From positions 6,281,801 to 6,345,800 of the forward strand of contig NZ_JQMQ01000005.1 in NCBI RefSeq assembly GCF_000744815.1: 64,000 nt of DNA. The letters are read 5' to 3'. Below the pieces are notes generated by a model. It saw nothing but the letters and a program-made list of their open reading frames with translations, made no database searches and was not told the DNA's origin. The position numbers and the translations under genes were made by a program. This stretch comes from Phaeacidiphilus oryzae TH49. GTDB taxonomy: Bacteria; Actinomycetota; Actinomycetes; Streptomycetales; Streptomycetaceae. Positions 1 to 11,821 of the stretch are shown piece by piece. The first letter of the stretch is position 1; the number at the start of each line of letters is the position of its first letter.

Positions 1-1028
1 AGCAGGCGGCCGGAGGGCGCGGCGAGGACGAAGACGGTCCCGGTCCAGGGGGCCATCCGCAGACCCGCGCCCAGGGGCCCGTAGCCCAGGGTGTTCTGGA
101 AGAACTGCGCGATGAAGAACGCCGAGCCGACCATCGCCCCGAAGAGGAGGAAGCCGGACGCGTTGCCGGCGGAGAAGGCGCGGGAGCGGAAGTACCGCAT
201 GGGCAGCATCGGTTCGGCGGTGCGCAGCTCCCAGCCGATGAAGGCGGCGGTCAGCAGCGCGCCCCCGGCCAGCGCCCCGAGGGTCTCCGCGGCGGACCAG
301 CCGACGGCCTCGCCCCGGACCAGGCCCCAGACGAGGCCCAGGGTGCCGGTCGCCACCAGGGCGAGCCCGACGGGATCGAACCGCTTCGCGGCCTCGCCCC
401 GGCTCTCCGCGATCCGCAGCCGGACGAGGGGTGCCAGGGCCAGCCCGATCGGGACGTTCAACCAGAAGATCCACTGCCATTCGAGCCCCTGGGTGACCGC
501 CCCGCCGAGCAGCGGACCGCCGAGGGTGCCCAGCCCGGTGACGCCGCTGAACAGGCCGAGCGCCCTGGCCCGGCGCTCGGGCGGGAAGAGGACTCCGAGC
601 AGGGCCAGCGCCTGCGGCATGATCATCGCCGCCCCGGCTCCCTGCACGGCCCTCGCCGTGATCAGCAGGCCCGAGTCCGGTGCCAGTGCGCAGGCCGCGG
701 AGGCGGCGGTGAACAGGCCGATCCCGCCGGTCAGCAGCCGCCTGCGGCCGAAGCGGTCGCCCAGCGCGGAGGCCGGCATCAGCAGGATCGCGAAGCTGAG
801 GGTGAAGGCGTTCACCGTCCACTCCAGCTGTGCCAGTGAGGCCCCCATGTCCAGCCGGATGGTGTTCAGGGCCGTCGCCACCACCAGCATGTCCAGAACG
901 ACCATCAGCGAGGCCACCGACACCAGCGCGAGACCCCAGCGCTGCTCGGGGGTGGACCGCGCAGCCGCTCCGGCGCCGCCGGCCGTGCTCGCCGTGCCTG
1001 TTGTGCCCGCGGTATTCGTCGTGCTCAC
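1..1028 (-). CDS. MFS drug-efflux transporter, DHA2 (EmrB/QacA) type, 3' end outside window
   Basis: The translation gives the first 342 residues of a multidrug major-facilitator antiporter, expected in the cytoplasmic membrane exporting drugs against protons. After a short Ala/Thr/Gly-rich cytoplasmic tail it shows a membrane helix with the DHA2 signature VLDMLVVATALNTI, then GDRFGRR between helices 2 and 3 and the helix-5 region GLGTLGGPLLGG. The start is a GTG at the right-hand end. The gene runs off the left edge, so the last part of the fold is missing. It reads in the same direction as the sigma-factor gene 95 bases upstream. The substrate cannot be told from sequence. Confidence 0.88.
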   Translation of the reverse strand, partial: MSTTNTAGTTGTASTAGGAGAAARSTPEQRWGLALVSVASLMVVLDMLVVATALNTIRLDMGASLAQLEWTVNAFTLSFAILLMPASALGDRFGRRRLLTGGIGLFTAASAACALAPDSGLLITARAVQGAGAAMIMPQALALLGVLFPPERRARALGLFSGVTGLGTLGGPLLGGAVTQGLEWQWIFWLNVPIGLALAPLVRLRIAESRGEAAKRFDPVGLALVATGTLGLVWGLVRGEAVGWSAAETLGALAGGALLTAAFIGWELRTAEPMLPMRYFRSRAFSAGNASGFLLFGAMVGSAFFIAQFFQNTLGYGPLGAGLRMAPWTGTVFVLAAPSGRL

Positions 1029-1123
1029 GTGAACTCCCGCTCTCCTGCCCGGCCTTCCGATCGGCCGGGGCTCACCGGTACGTACCGGCCGGCGGGCGGG
1101 GACTCATCGCGGGCCCGGCGCGC

Positions 1124-2249
1124 TCAGCGCAGGCGGGCCGGGAGACCGAAGGCGGCGAAGACGTCCTCGTCGCGGAAGACGTCGTTGCGGGTGATCAGCG
1201 AACCCGCGACGGTGAAGACCTGCAGGGTGTGGAGTCGATGGCCGCCGCCGTCCGGCGCGCGGAGGTACGCGGCCAGCGCGGGCTGGCCGTTGGCGCCGGT
1301 CGGCAGCATCCGCCAGTCCGTGCCGCGCGTGGTGTACACCCGGGCGATGAAGCGGGCGTAGTGCTCGCGCCCGGCGAACCAGTTCAGGAACGGCGGCATC
1401 TCCAGCACCACGTCCTCGGCGAGCAGTTTCCGCAGGGTGGTCAGGTCCGCCTTCTCGAAGGCCGTCGCATAGCGTTCGACGACGGCTCGCTCGCCGGGGT
1501 CGGCGGGCTCGCCGAGCCGTTCCTCGCTCGGCCCCGCCTCGCGCAGCCGGGCCCGTGCCCGCTGCAGCGCGCTGTTCACCGCGGGCACGGTCATCCCCAG
1601 CGCCGCCGCGACCTCCGCGGCCGGCCATTGCAGCACCTCGCGGAGGATCAGCACCGCCCGCTGCCGGGCCGGCAGGAACTGCAACGCGGCGACGAAGGCC
1701 AGCCGCAGCGATTCCCGGGCCGCCACCACCTCGGCCGGATCGAGCTGCGGCCAACCACCGGGAGGCGAACCGCCCGCCGCCGGCCCGGCCACGCGTCCGG
1801 CGCCACCGCGACCGCCCGCGACCGCCGCCGAGGCCGCCCCCGCGACCGCCTCCGGCACCGCTGCCCCAGCCGAGCCAGGCGTCCGGGATCGGCTGGAGCC
1901 ACGGCACCTCCTCGCCCCGGACGAGCGGATGGTCGGGGTCCTCGTTCGGTGGTGTGCCGAGCCCGGCGGGCAGCGGGCGGCGGCTGCGCTGCTCCAGCGC
2001 GGTCAGGCAGGCGTTGGTGGCGATCCGGTGGAGCCACGTCCGCAGGCTCGCCCGGCCGGGGTCGTACCGGCCGTACGCCCGCCAGGCCCGCAGCAGGGTC
2101 TCTTGCAGCAGGTCCTCGGCGTCGTGGACGGAGCCGAGCATGCGGTAGCAGTGCGCCAGCAGCTCCCGCCGGTACGGATCGGTCCGGACCGTGAAGTCCT
2201 CGGCGAAGCCCGCCGCGGTCGCGGGGGCCTCGTCGTCGCTCTTCGGCAT
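1124..2249 (-). CDS. ECF RNA polymerase sigma factor with C-terminal SnoaL-like domain (SigX5/ECF41-like), apparent +1 frameshift
   Basis: The ATG at 2249 opens a frame with sigma region 2 ([20 protein letters not shown], then [14 protein letters not shown]) ending near [14 protein letters not shown]. The rest, with region 4 ([40 protein letters not shown]) and a roughly 120-residue SnoaL-like domain, is in another frame that ends at 1124. The span is 1126 bases, one more than a multiple of three. The switch lies in Gly/Arg-coding low complexity around 1780-1860. Removing one base from the C5 run at 1837-1841 joins the halves cleanly. In this sigma group the SnoaL-like domain is thought to modulate activity in place of a separate anti-sigma factor. 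The gene is either inactivated or carries a sequencing indel. Confidence 0.85.
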
Positions 2250-2454
2250 GCTGGTTCCCGTCCTTCGCCCTCGGCTGAGGCGTGCGCGTCCGCGCAGGCG
2301 TTCATACATACCGGCGGGAGCCGCGGAAGTCATCGCCCGATCGTCAGCCGCATTCGGAACGCGGTCTCCGCGGCCGGCGTCCGTGGCCGGTGGCTGTGGC
2401 CGGCGTCCGTGGTCGGCGGCCACGGCCACGGTCGGCGGCCGTGCCGCAGCCGCG

Positions 2455-3672
2455 CTACGGGGCGGTCCGGGCAAGCAGCGCGGCGGCCGCCGGATGCCGC
2501 CGGTGGGGGAGGAGGCGGCTGCGCATCCGGTGCCGGGCCGCGTCCAGCCGCGCCGAGGCCAGCGCGGCGGCCTCGTCGAGCAGCCGCTGCCAGGTGTCGC
2601 AGGCCCGTTCGAGATGGCCGTGGTCGAGCTGGAGCTCGGCCAGCCGGGCGCGGGTGACGGCCAGCGCCAGCTGCTCCGCCGGCGGGCGCTCGCGCACCGA
2701 GCCGGCCAGCGCGCGGATCGCGCCCGTCCGGTCGCCCAGCGCACACAGCAGCTCCGCCTCCTGGCGGCCGAGCGCGGCGGCGTGCGAGGCGAGCGGACGG
2801 CCCGCGGCCGCGGTGGCGCGGTCCAGCAGCAGCCGGGCCCGGGAGAGCTGGCCGAGCGCGGTGGACCGGTCGCCGCAGCCGGCCGCGGCGACCGCGAACT
2901 GCCCGGCGACCCAGCCGCCCTCCCGGTCCGGGAGGCGGGGGATCTCCCCGGCCGCGCTCTCCGCGTACTCCAGCGCGCGGGACGGCCGGCCGAGGTGGTG
3001 CGCCTGGACGCTGAGGGCGCGCAGGGCCAGTGCCCGGCACTGCGGGTCGCCGGCCTCCCGGCCGAGTGCGAGGGCGGTGCGGTAGTAGCCGCGGGCGGGC
3101 TCGTGGAGGTGCCCGTCGAAGCAGCTGAACCCGGTCAGCTCGGCGAGCCGGGAGGCCGCGGTGAGCAGTGCGTGGTGCACCCGGGGCGCGGCCGGCACCC
3201 GCAGCCAGGGCAGCACGGTGGTGGAGAGGTAGCCGGTCAGGGCCTCGCGTACGCCGTCGCCTCCGGTGCGGACGACGGCGGTCAGCATCGACTCCAGCAC
3301 CGACTCCGCGGCCCGCACGTGCTCGGGGCCGATCCGGTGGCGGGCGGGGGACACGGTGGAGGGGAGGGGAGTGCCGGGGGCGGCCGGTGCCCCTCGTGCC
3401 GACAACGCGGTGTCCGCGACGGTGACCTGGCGCCCCAGTGCCCCCGTCAGCACCTCGGCCACCAGCCGTGGGACGGGGTCCGCGGGCCGGGAGCCGGACA
3501 GCCAGTGGGCGACGGTGGTGCGGTCGTAGCGCCGGACCAGGCCCGTCCCCTCCGCGGCGCGGTTGACCGCGGTGGCGAGGTCCTGTCCCGACCAGCCGGC
3601 CTCGCGCAGCAGGCTGCGCAGGCGGCCGTTGGGCCGGCGAGCGGTGGGCGGTGGCGTTGCTGCTGACGGCAT
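2455..3672 (-). CDS. HTH regulator with helical-repeat C-terminus, divergent from the 2-methylisoborneol operon
   Basis: The 405-residue protein has an N-terminal helix-turn-helix of the streptomycete type ([19 protein letters not shown], then [12 protein letters not shown], about residues 19-65). The rest is Ala/Leu/Arg-rich helical sequence resembling TPR repeats ([20 protein letters not shown]). No enzyme motif is seen. It lies 445 bp upstream of, and divergent to, the encapsulin gene that starts the 2-methylisoborneol operon. A regulatory role there is plausible from position only. The start ATG at 3672 is followed by a Pro/Thr-rich leader of about 15 residues. The family is recognised, but no target is known to me. 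Confidence 0.8.
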   Translation of the reverse strand: MPSAATPPPTARRPNGRLRSLLREAGWSGQDLATAVNRAAEGTGLVRRYDRTTVAHWLSGSRPADPVPRLVAEVLTGALGRQVTVADTALSARGAPAAPGTPLPSTVSPARHRIGPEHVRAAESVLESMLTAVVRTGGDGVREALTGYLSTTVLPWLRVPAAPRVHHALLTAASRLAELTGFSCFDGHLHEPARGYYRTALALGREAGDPQCRALALRALSVQAHHLGRPSRALEYAESAAGEIPRLPDREGGWVAGQFAVAAAGCGDRSTALGQLSRARLLLDRATAAAGRPLASHAAALGRQEAELLCALGDRTGAIRALAGSVRERPPAEQLALAVTRARLAELQLDHGHLERACDTWQRLLDEAAALASARLDAARHRMRSRLLPHRRHPAAAALLARTAP

Positions 3673-4117
3673 GGCGGAGGCGACTCGCTTTCGGACGGCC
3701 GGTTCATCCCTCGGAGGCGGCAGCGGAATCGTTCAGCAGTGCAGGCGTTCAACGCGCCCGCGGATTCAACGGGGCGGGTCGGCGCCCACCCTCGCGACGG
3801 TCCCGGCGCTCGCGTTGACTGGGGTTGTGCCGAGGCCGGCGCGTACCGCTGACTCCCTTTGGTCCCATGGGGATTGTGCGCCGCGGCGGATCTTGGCATC
3901 CCCCCACCCGGTGGGCGCGTGGACGCACCCGCGGCGGACGGAGGGGTTCCGCCGTGCCCCAGTGCGCCCGGCGTGCGCCCGACGGAGTGCGCTCGCCATC
4001 GTGGGTGGCGGCGTCAGGAAGGGGAACACCGGGCCGGTGGAGCACCGGTACCCGAGCACTCCAGCACTCACCACCCACCATTCACCACCACCCAGCGCAC
4101 CAGGAGGGCGACCGAAG
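3673..4117. promoter_or_regulatory. 445-bp divergent intergenic region upstream of the 2-methylisoborneol operon
   Basis: No convincing gene is present: the open frames across it are short and lack coherent protein features. It must hold the promoters for the divergent HTH regulator and the encapsulin gene. A TTGACT hexamer occurs at about 3815, but no matching -10 at 16-19 bp was found. The last 60 bases are C/A-rich with several CACCACC or CACTC runs and end in an AGGAGG ribosome-binding site at 4102-4107 before the ATG at 4118. No clear operator palindrome was seen. Confidence 0.5.
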
Positions 4118-5572
4118 ATGTCCACCGAGACCCCGCCCGCAGACCCCGCCGCCGCCCCCGACCCCGGCGGGCCCGACGGCGCCGGCGACCCGCAGTCGGC
4201 CCAGACCAGCCTCGCCACCCGGGCCGCCCGCAACCTCGCCACCACCACCAAGTCCGCCCCGCAGATGCAGGGCATCAGCTCCCGCTGGCTGCTGCGCAAC
4301 CTGCCGTGGGTGGAGGCCCGCGGCGGGAGCTACCGGGTCAACCGCAGGCTCACCCTCGCGGTCGGCCGGGGCCGGATCGGCTTCGTGCAGAACGGGGCCG
4401 ACGACGTCCGGATCATCCCGGAGACCCTGCGCGAGATCCCGGTGCTCCACGGCTTCGAGGACGAGGCCCTCCTCGCCGAGCTGGCCTCCCGCTTCACCGT
4501 CCGAGAGTTCCAGCCGGGCGAGATGATCGTCGAGGAGGGCGCCCCGATAGAGGAGGTCTACGTCGTCGCCCACGGCCGGCTGAACAGGCTGGGCACCGGG
4601 CACTACGGCGGCACCGGCGTGCTCGGCACGGTCGCCGACGGCGACCATCTCGGCGACGAGGCCGTCCTCACCAGCGACCCGCTGTGGCTGAACAGCTTCC
4701 AGGCCACCACCCCCGGCACGCTGATGGTGCTGCCCTGGGCCTCCTTCCAGGAGCTGTACGACCGCTCGCCGGGGCTGCGCGAGCAGATCTCCTCCCATCT
4801 GGACGCCGCCCGCAAGTCCACCGACCGGCACGGCCAGGCCAGTGTGGACATCAGTGCCGGGCACGCGGGTGAGACGGTTCTGCCGAACACCTTCGTCGAC
4901 TACGAACTCGCGCCCCGCGAGTACGAGTTGAGCCTGACCCAGACGGTGCTGCGGATCCACTCCAGGGTCGCCGACCTCTACAACGACCCGATGAATCAGA
5001 CCGAGGAGCAGCTGCGCCTCACCATCGAGGCGATCCGCGAGCGGGAGGAGTGGGAGCTGGTCAACAACCGCGAGTTCGGCCTGCTCCACAACGCGGCCTA
5101 CGAACAGCGGATCAACACCTGGTCGGGGCCGCCGACCCCGGACGACCTGGACGATCTGCTGAGCATGCGGCGCGGCACGCAGTTCTTCCTGGCCCACCCG
5201 AAGGCGATCGCGGCCTTCTTCCGCGAGTGCAACAAGCGCGGCGTCTACCCGGACGGCACGGAGGTGGGCGGCCACCGGCTGCCGGCCTGGCGCGGGGTGC
5301 CGATCTTCCCGTGCGGCAAGATCCCGATCAGTCCCGGGCAGACCAGCTCGATCATGGCGCTGCGGACCGGCGAGGACAACGAGGGCGTGATCGGCCTCCA
5401 CCAGACCGGGATCCCGGACGAGTACCGGCCCGGCCTCAACGTCCGCTTCATGGGCATCGACGAGAAGGCCGTCATCTCGTATCTGGTGACCGCCTACTAC
5501 TCGGCGGCGATCCTGGTCCCCGATGCCATCGGCATCCTGGAGAACGTCGACATCGCGGGCGAGCATGGCTGA
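4118..5572 (+). CDS. Family 2B encapsulin nanocompartment shell protein with inserted cyclic-nucleotide-binding-like domain
   Basis: This 484-residue protein has a disordered acidic N-arm (residues 1-45), an HK97-like segment (about 50-105, [20 protein letters not shown]), an inserted cNMP-binding-like beta-barrel (about 105-230, with [20 protein letters not shown] and [10 protein letters not shown]), and a second HK97-like part (about 255-484, with [20 protein letters not shown] and [20 protein letters not shown]). That order is diagnostic of family 2B encapsulins, which older annotation calls Crp/Fnr-like proteins. The gene overlaps the terpene-cyclase start by eight bases, so cyclase and shell are probably made together. 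The expected role is self-assembly into a shell that packages 2-methylisoborneol synthase. The start is set by AGGAGG eleven bases before the ATG. Confidence 0.92.
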   Translation: MSTETPPADPAAAPDPGGPDGAGDPQSAQTSLATRAARNLATTTKSAPQMQGISSRWLLRNLPWVEARGGSYRVNRRLTLAVGRGRIGFVQNGADDVRIIPETLREIPVLHGFEDEALLAELASRFTVREFQPGEMIVEEGAPIEEVYVVAHGRLNRLGTGHYGGTGVLGTVADGDHLGDEAVLTSDPLWLNSFQATTPGTLMVLPWASFQELYDRSPGLREQISSHLDAARKSTDRHGQASVDISAGHAGETVLPNTFVDYELAPREYELSLTQTVLRIHSRVADLYNDPMNQTEEQLRLTIEAIREREEWELVNNREFGLLHNAAYEQRINTWSGPPTPDDLDDLLSMRRGTQFFLAHPKAIAAFFRECNKRGVYPDGTEVGGHRLPAWRGVPIFPCGKIPISPGQTSSIMALRTGEDNEGVIGLHQTGIPDEYRPGLNVRFMGIDEKAVISYLVTAYYSAAILVPDAIGILENVDIAGEHG

Positions 5573-6917
5573 GCCGAACGCGGACGAAGCCCTCCGCCGC
5601 CTGCGCGCGCCGGGCGCCGGGGCGGAGGGCGCGGCTCGGCGGCCGCCGGAATCGGCGGCGGGTGCCGCGGGTGGGGCCGTTGCTGGTGACCGGGCGCCGC
5701 GTGCGGTGACGGGAGCTGCCGCCGTGGCGTCCGCGGATGCCGGCGCCGGGGCGGCGGGAGGGCCGGGCGTTGCCGTGGCGCTCGGGCGGCCGGGGCGGTT
5801 CGGCAGTGCCTTCGACCCGGTTCGGCCGCTCGCGGCGGAGGCGTCGGGCATGCCCGGGGCCGTACCGGGTGGGGAGGCGCGGCGGGGAACGGAAGCTCCG
5901 CCCGCGCGGGCGACCTCCGACGGCTCCGGCATCCGCATCCCGCGGCTCTACTGCCCGGACGCCGTCCGGGACGATCCCGCGCTCGGCGAGGAGGTCAACG
6001 AGCGGCTGGTGGCCTGGGCCGCCGAGATCGGGATCTTCGAGGGCCGGCTGGAGCGGCTCCGCTCGCACCAGTTCGGCCGGCTCTTCATGCTCGCCCACCC
6101 GGACACCGACGACCCCGACCGTCTCCTCGCGGCCGCCCGCTGCGGCCTCTCCGAATGGGCCGTCGACGACCACTGGGTGGACGAGGGCGAGGACACCCGC
6201 CCGGAGCTCTTCGGCACGAGGATGGCGCTCGCCCACGGCGTGATCGACCCCGCCCGCCTGCCGAACGCCTACGCCCACCGCTTCGAGGAGCAGGTGGCCC
6301 GCGAGCCCGTGCTGCGCGCCTTCCGCTCCGCACTCGCGCTGCTGCACGGCATCGCGAGCCCGGTCCAAGTGGCCCGGCTGCGCCACGAGTTGGCGGTGAT
6401 GTTCGTCGGCTACGCGCAGGAGGCGGAGTGGCGCCAGCACGACCGCCGCCCAGCCGTCTGGGAGTACCTGCTGCACCGGTACGAGAACGCCTTCTACCCC
6501 TGCATGGTGCTGATCGACCCGGTCGCCGGCTACGAGCTGCCCGCCGCCGAGTTCGCCGACCACCGGGTGCGCCGCACCTACCTCTACGCCGGCATGGCCA
6601 ACGTCCTCCTCAACGACATCTACTCGATGGCCAAGGAGGACCCGACCGACACCAACCTGCCCAACCTGATCGCCGAGGAGGAAGGGATCCCGCTCCAGGA
6701 CGCGGTGGACAGGTCGGCCGCCATCCACGACGAGCTGATGCACACCATCGAGGCCGAGTGCGCCGCCCTCACCGCCCTCGGATCGCCCCAACTGGGCCGC
6801 TACCTGGCCGGGTTGTGGGCCTGGATGGGCGGCAGCAAGCAGTGGCACGCCACCAGCGCCCGCTACCGGACGCAGACCCAGCAGACATCGGACGATCGGA
6901 AGGAAACCACTCGGTGA
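5565..6917 (+). CDS. 2-methylisoborneol synthase (class I terpene cyclase)
   Basis: It cyclises 2-methylgeranyl diphosphate to 2-methylisoborneol, the earthy odorant. The 450 residues begin with about 115 Ala/Gly/Pro-rich, probably disordered residues typical of these enzymes and a likely encapsulin-loading region. The cyclase fold follows, with the aspartate-rich Mg-binding motif DDHWVDE (201-207) and the NSE-type motif NDIYSMAKE (350-358). From memory, the Streptomyces coelicolor enzyme has DDCYCED at the first site, so the motif here differs in detail. The ATG at 5565 overlaps the encapsulin stop codon and the 3' end overlaps the next start by four bases. A related 2-methylenebornane synthase cannot be excluded. 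Confidence 0.9.
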   Translation: MAEPNADEALRRLRAPGAGAEGAARRPPESAAGAAGGAVAGDRAPRAVTGAAAVASADAGAGAAGGPGVAVALGRPGRFGSAFDPVRPLAAEASGMPGAVPGGEARRGTEAPPARATSDGSGIRIPRLYCPDAVRDDPALGEEVNERLVAWAAEIGIFEGRLERLRSHQFGRLFMLAHPDTDDPDRLLAAARCGLSEWAVDDHWVDEGEDTRPELFGTRMALAHGVIDPARLPNAYAHRFEEQVAREPVLRAFRSALALLHGIASPVQVARLRHELAVMFVGYAQEAEWRQHDRRPAVWEYLLHRYENAFYPCMVLIDPVAGYELPAAEFADHRVRRTYLYAGMANVLLNDIYSMAKEDPTDTNLPNLIAEEEGIPLQDAVDRSAAIHDELMHTIEAECAALTALGSPQLGRYLAGLWAWMGGSKQWHATSARYRTQTQQTSDDRKETTR

Positions 6918-7834
6918 CGTACCAGCGCACCACTCTCGGCGCCCCCGCCGCGATCCCCGGCGCCCGCGCCGAAACCGGCTCCGACCCCAGCGCCGCAGCC
7001 GGCGTCCCGCTCTCCACCTACCAGCAGTCGGTCGCCGACTACTGGAACACCGAGCGGAACGCCGTCAACCTCCGCCTCGGCGAGGTGGACGGCATCTACC
7101 ACCACCACTACGGGATCGGCGCCGCCGACTTCTCCGTGCTGGAGGCCCCGGAGGAGGTCCGCGAGGAGCGGATCGCCGAGGAGCTCCACCGCCTGGAGTC
7201 CGCCCAGGCGGACCTCCTCCTGGAGCACCTCGGCCGGATCGCCCCGGAGGGCCGGCTGCTGGACTCCGGCTGCGGCCGCGGCGGCGGCAGCCTGCTGGCC
7301 CACCAGCGCTTCGGCTGCGCCGTCGACGGCATCTCCATCTCCCGCTCCCAGGTCGCCTTCGCGGGGGAGCAGGCCGAGCGGCGCGGGGTCGGCGGCCAGG
7401 TCCGCTTCCACCTCCGCAACATGCTGGACACCGGCTTCGAGACCGGCTCCTTCGACGGCATCTGGAACAACGAGTCGACGATGTACGTCGAACTGTCCCT
7501 GCTCTTCGCCGAGTACCAGCGGCTGCTGCGGCGCGGCGGCCGGTACGTCTGCATCACCGGCTGCTACAACGACGCGTACGGGCTGCCGTCGCGGGCGGTG
7601 AGCGAGATCAACGCCCACTACATCTGCGACATCCACCCCCGCAGCACCTACTTCCGGGAGATGGCCGCGCACCGGCTGGTGCCGGTGGGTGTGGTCGACC
7701 TCACCGCGGCCACCATCCCCTACTGGGAGCTGCGCGCGCAGACCCACCTGGCCACCGGCATCGAGGAGAAGTTCCTCTCCGCCTACCGCGACGGCTCGTT
7801 CCAGTACCTGCTGATCGCCGCCGACCGGGTGTGA
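6914..7834 (+). CDS. Geranyl diphosphate 2-C-methyltransferase
   Basis: This S-adenosylmethionine-dependent enzyme methylates C2 of geranyl diphosphate to give the cyclase substrate. The 306-residue protein has SAM motif I LLDSGCGRGGGS (115-126), an acidic loop after the next strand (CAVDGISISRSQVAFAGEQA) and FDGIWNNESTMYV in the core. YYWNTE-like and YHHHYGIG segments near the N-terminus match the GPP methyltransferase family. The GTG start lies in a GTGA overlap with the synthase stop codon, implying translational coupling. It is the last gene of the three-gene operon and converges on the small membrane-protein gene. Confidence 0.93.
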   Translation: MTYQRTTLGAPAAIPGARAETGSDPSAAAGVPLSTYQQSVADYWNTERNAVNLRLGEVDGIYHHHYGIGAADFSVLEAPEEVREERIAEELHRLESAQADLLLEHLGRIAPEGRLLDSGCGRGGGSLLAHQRFGCAVDGISISRSQVAFAGEQAERRGVGGQVRFHLRNMLDTGFETGSFDGIWNNESTMYVELSLLFAEYQRLLRRGGRYVCITGCYNDAYGLPSRAVSEINAHYICDIHPRSTYFREMAAHRLVPVGVVDLTAATIPYWELRAQTHLATGIEEKFLSAYRDGSFQYLLIAADRV

Positions 7835-7850
7835 CCCGGGTCGCACCGGG

Positions 7851-8114
7851 CTACTTGCCCCGGGAACCGATGATGTTTCCGACCAGGGCGTAGACCAGGG
7901 CCGCGAGACCGAAGTCGAGGATGATCTGGCCCTGGGGGTTGTGGACGTCGAACATCCCCCGGGACCAGGTCGCCAGCCAGTCCGCGGCCTCCCGGAAGCC
8001 TCCGACCAGGCCGTTCCCGGTGTTGGCCTTGGCCAGGGCGAGCACGATCCACACCACCAACACGAGCGCCGCCAGGTTCGCGGCGATTCTTATGACGCGA
8101 GCGAAAGCACTCAT
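7851..8114 (-). CDS. Small membrane protein of unknown function
   Basis: An 87-residue protein with two hydrophobic segments: one near residues 8-28 (IAANLAALVLVVWIVLALA) and one near 64-82 (IILDFGLAALVYALVGNIIG). The middle is amphipathic and Trp-containing (ADWLATWSRGMFDVHNPQG). I chose the ATG at 8114. An upstream ATG at 8144 would add only ten polar residues. No enzymatic motif is visible. Similar two-helix proteins are common in Streptomyces without known function. It converges with the GPP methyltransferase, leaving 16 bp between stop codons, too little for a separate terminator on each side. Confidence 0.7.
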   Translation of the reverse strand: MSAFARVIRIAANLAALVLVVWIVLALAKANTGNGLVGGFREAADWLATWSRGMFDVHNPQGQIILDFGLAALVYALVGNIIGSRGK

Positions 8115-10690
<2,576 letters not shown>

Positions 10691-10723
10691 CGCCCACCCC
10701 CGCGCAGCGCACGGGCCGCCGCC

Positions 10724-10748
10724 CCCGCCGACCACCCCGGTCGGCGGG
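10724..10748 (+). terminator. Hairpin terminator downstream of icd
   Basis: A perfect 10-bp stem (CCCGCCGACC and GGTCGGCGGG) with a five-base loop begins 34 bp after the icd stop. No T tract follows, which is usual for GC-rich actinobacterial terminators. Confidence 0.65.
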
Positions 10749-10785
10749 CCCGGCGGCCCGCCGCCTTTCCCACACCCACGCGCCG

Positions 10786-10870
10786 CAGGCGCCCTTGAGG
10801 GGCGCGGGGAACTGCCTGCCCGGCCCGCTGCGGCGCCGCAGTCGGCAACGGCGGCCGGTTTGCCGCCCGG
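10786..10870. repeat. Single-arm copy of a dispersed intergenic repeat (AGGGGCGCGGGGAACTGC-type)
   Basis: The stretch contains GCCGCAGGCGC, then GAGGGGCGCGGGGAACTGC, then CGGCGCCGCAGTCGGC. The same order occurs at 31831-31892, with degenerate copies near 28180 and 34590. In my experience this motif recurs between genes in many Streptomyces genomes. It codes for nothing apparent and could act in termination or as a REP-like element. Confidence 0.6.
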
Positions 10871-10950
10871 TTTCCGTCGCGGAACGCGGCAGCGCTGCGC
10901 CGCCCCGCGGCGTACCGCCTGCTCACAGGCGTGCCGATTAGCCTCGGGGC

Positions 10951-11790
10951 ATGACTGGGACGAATGACGCCGCGCAGCGGCGCAAGCAGCGGTCGGGTTC
11001 CTTCGGCGAGGTGGCAGGGGAGTACGGGCGGCTGCGCCCCGCGCCCTGCCCGGCGGCGGTGGACTGGGCGCTCCCGGACCGCCCCGGCGCGCGAGTGCTG
11101 GACCTCGCCGCCGGCGCCGGAACGCTGACCGCCGAGCTGGCGGCCCGCGGCCTGGACGTGGTCGCGGTGGAGCCGGACGACCGCATGCGGGCGGTGCTGG
11201 AGCAGCGCAATCCGGCCGTGCCCGCGCTGGCCGGCACGGCGGAGGGGATCCCGCTGCCGGACGGCGGGCTGGACGGCGTGCTGGTCTCGGCGGCCTGGCA
11301 CTGGTTCGACGCCAACCGGGCGGTGCCGGAGATCTCACGGGTGCTGAGGCCCGGCGGGCGGCTCGGCGTGCTGTGGAACGGGCTGGACACCGGCGTCGAC
11401 TGGGTCGGCGAGTGGCACGCCCTCACCCGGCGCCGGGACTTCGACGCGACCGACGGCGCGGGGCCCGCGGACAGCAGCCTCCACGGCGCCCCGCACCGGC
11501 ACATGGTCGCCCGCGGCGAGCTGCTGAAGCGTCAACTCGGTTCCGGTGACGGCCCGTTCGTCGATCTGGAGCACGCGTCCTTCGGTTGCTCGCGGCGGTA
11601 CTCGCCGGCCGACGCGGCCGCCCTCCTGGGCACCTACAGCCGGGTGATCATGCTGCCCCCCGAGGACCGGGCGGAGCTGCTGGCCGAGGCGCGGGAGTGG
11701 CTCTGCGGACGGTTCGGCCTCGCCCCCGAGCAGCCCGGCGTCGAGCTGCCCTTCCGCTCGCACTGCTGGCGAGCTGTCAACCGGGGTTGA
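10951..11790 (+). CDS. Class I SAM-dependent methyltransferase
   Basis: The 279-residue protein has a Rossmann methyltransferase fold: motif I VLDLAAGAGTLTAEL (about 50-64), acidic motif II VVAVEPDDRM (about 70-79), and LVSAAWHWFDANRAVPEISRVLRPGG. The opening FGEVAGEYGRLRPAP is typical of the UbiE/Coq5-like small-molecule group. The substrate is unknown. A second protein of similar organisation lies at 50132-50911. The stop codon (11788-11790) sits inside the first operator of the following HTH gene, so the two genes share DNA but probably not a promoter. Confidence 0.88.
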   Translation: MTGTNDAAQRRKQRSGSFGEVAGEYGRLRPAPCPAAVDWALPDRPGARVLDLAAGAGTLTAELAARGLDVVAVEPDDRMRAVLEQRNPAVPALAGTAEGIPLPDGGLDGVLVSAAWHWFDANRAVPEISRVLRPGGRLGVLWNGLDTGVDWVGEWHALTRRRDFDATDGAGPADSSLHGAPHRHMVARGELLKRQLGSGDGPFVDLEHASFGCSRRYSPADAAALLGTYSRVIMLPPEDRAELLAEAREWLCGRFGLAPEQPGVELPFRSHCWRAVNRG

Positions 11791-11821
11791 CACGCTCTCC
11801 CTGTCAACCTATGTTGACAAT
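11775..11821 (+). promoter_or_regulatory. Twin-operator promoter of the HTH/Clp-N module
   Basis: Two 18-bp perfect inverted repeats share identical 7-bp arms: TGTCAAC-CGGG-GTTGACA at 11775-11792 and TGTCAAC-CTAT-GTTGACA at 11802-11819, with centres 27 bp apart. The right arm of the first contains a consensus -35 (TTGACA, 11787-11792). Exactly 17 bp later TATGTT (11810-11815) can serve as -10 inside the second repeat. The predicted start point is at or next to the ATG at 11822, so the mRNA would be essentially leaderless. A repressor bound at either site would block RNA polymerase. The small HTH protein encoded next is the obvious candidate. Confidence 0.8.

Noticed and set aside
3766-4299. 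Minus-strand frame of 177 codons in the intergenic region upstream of the encapsulin gene
   Set aside because: It runs antisense into the encapsulin coding start, shows no protein family features and has no ribosome-binding site.
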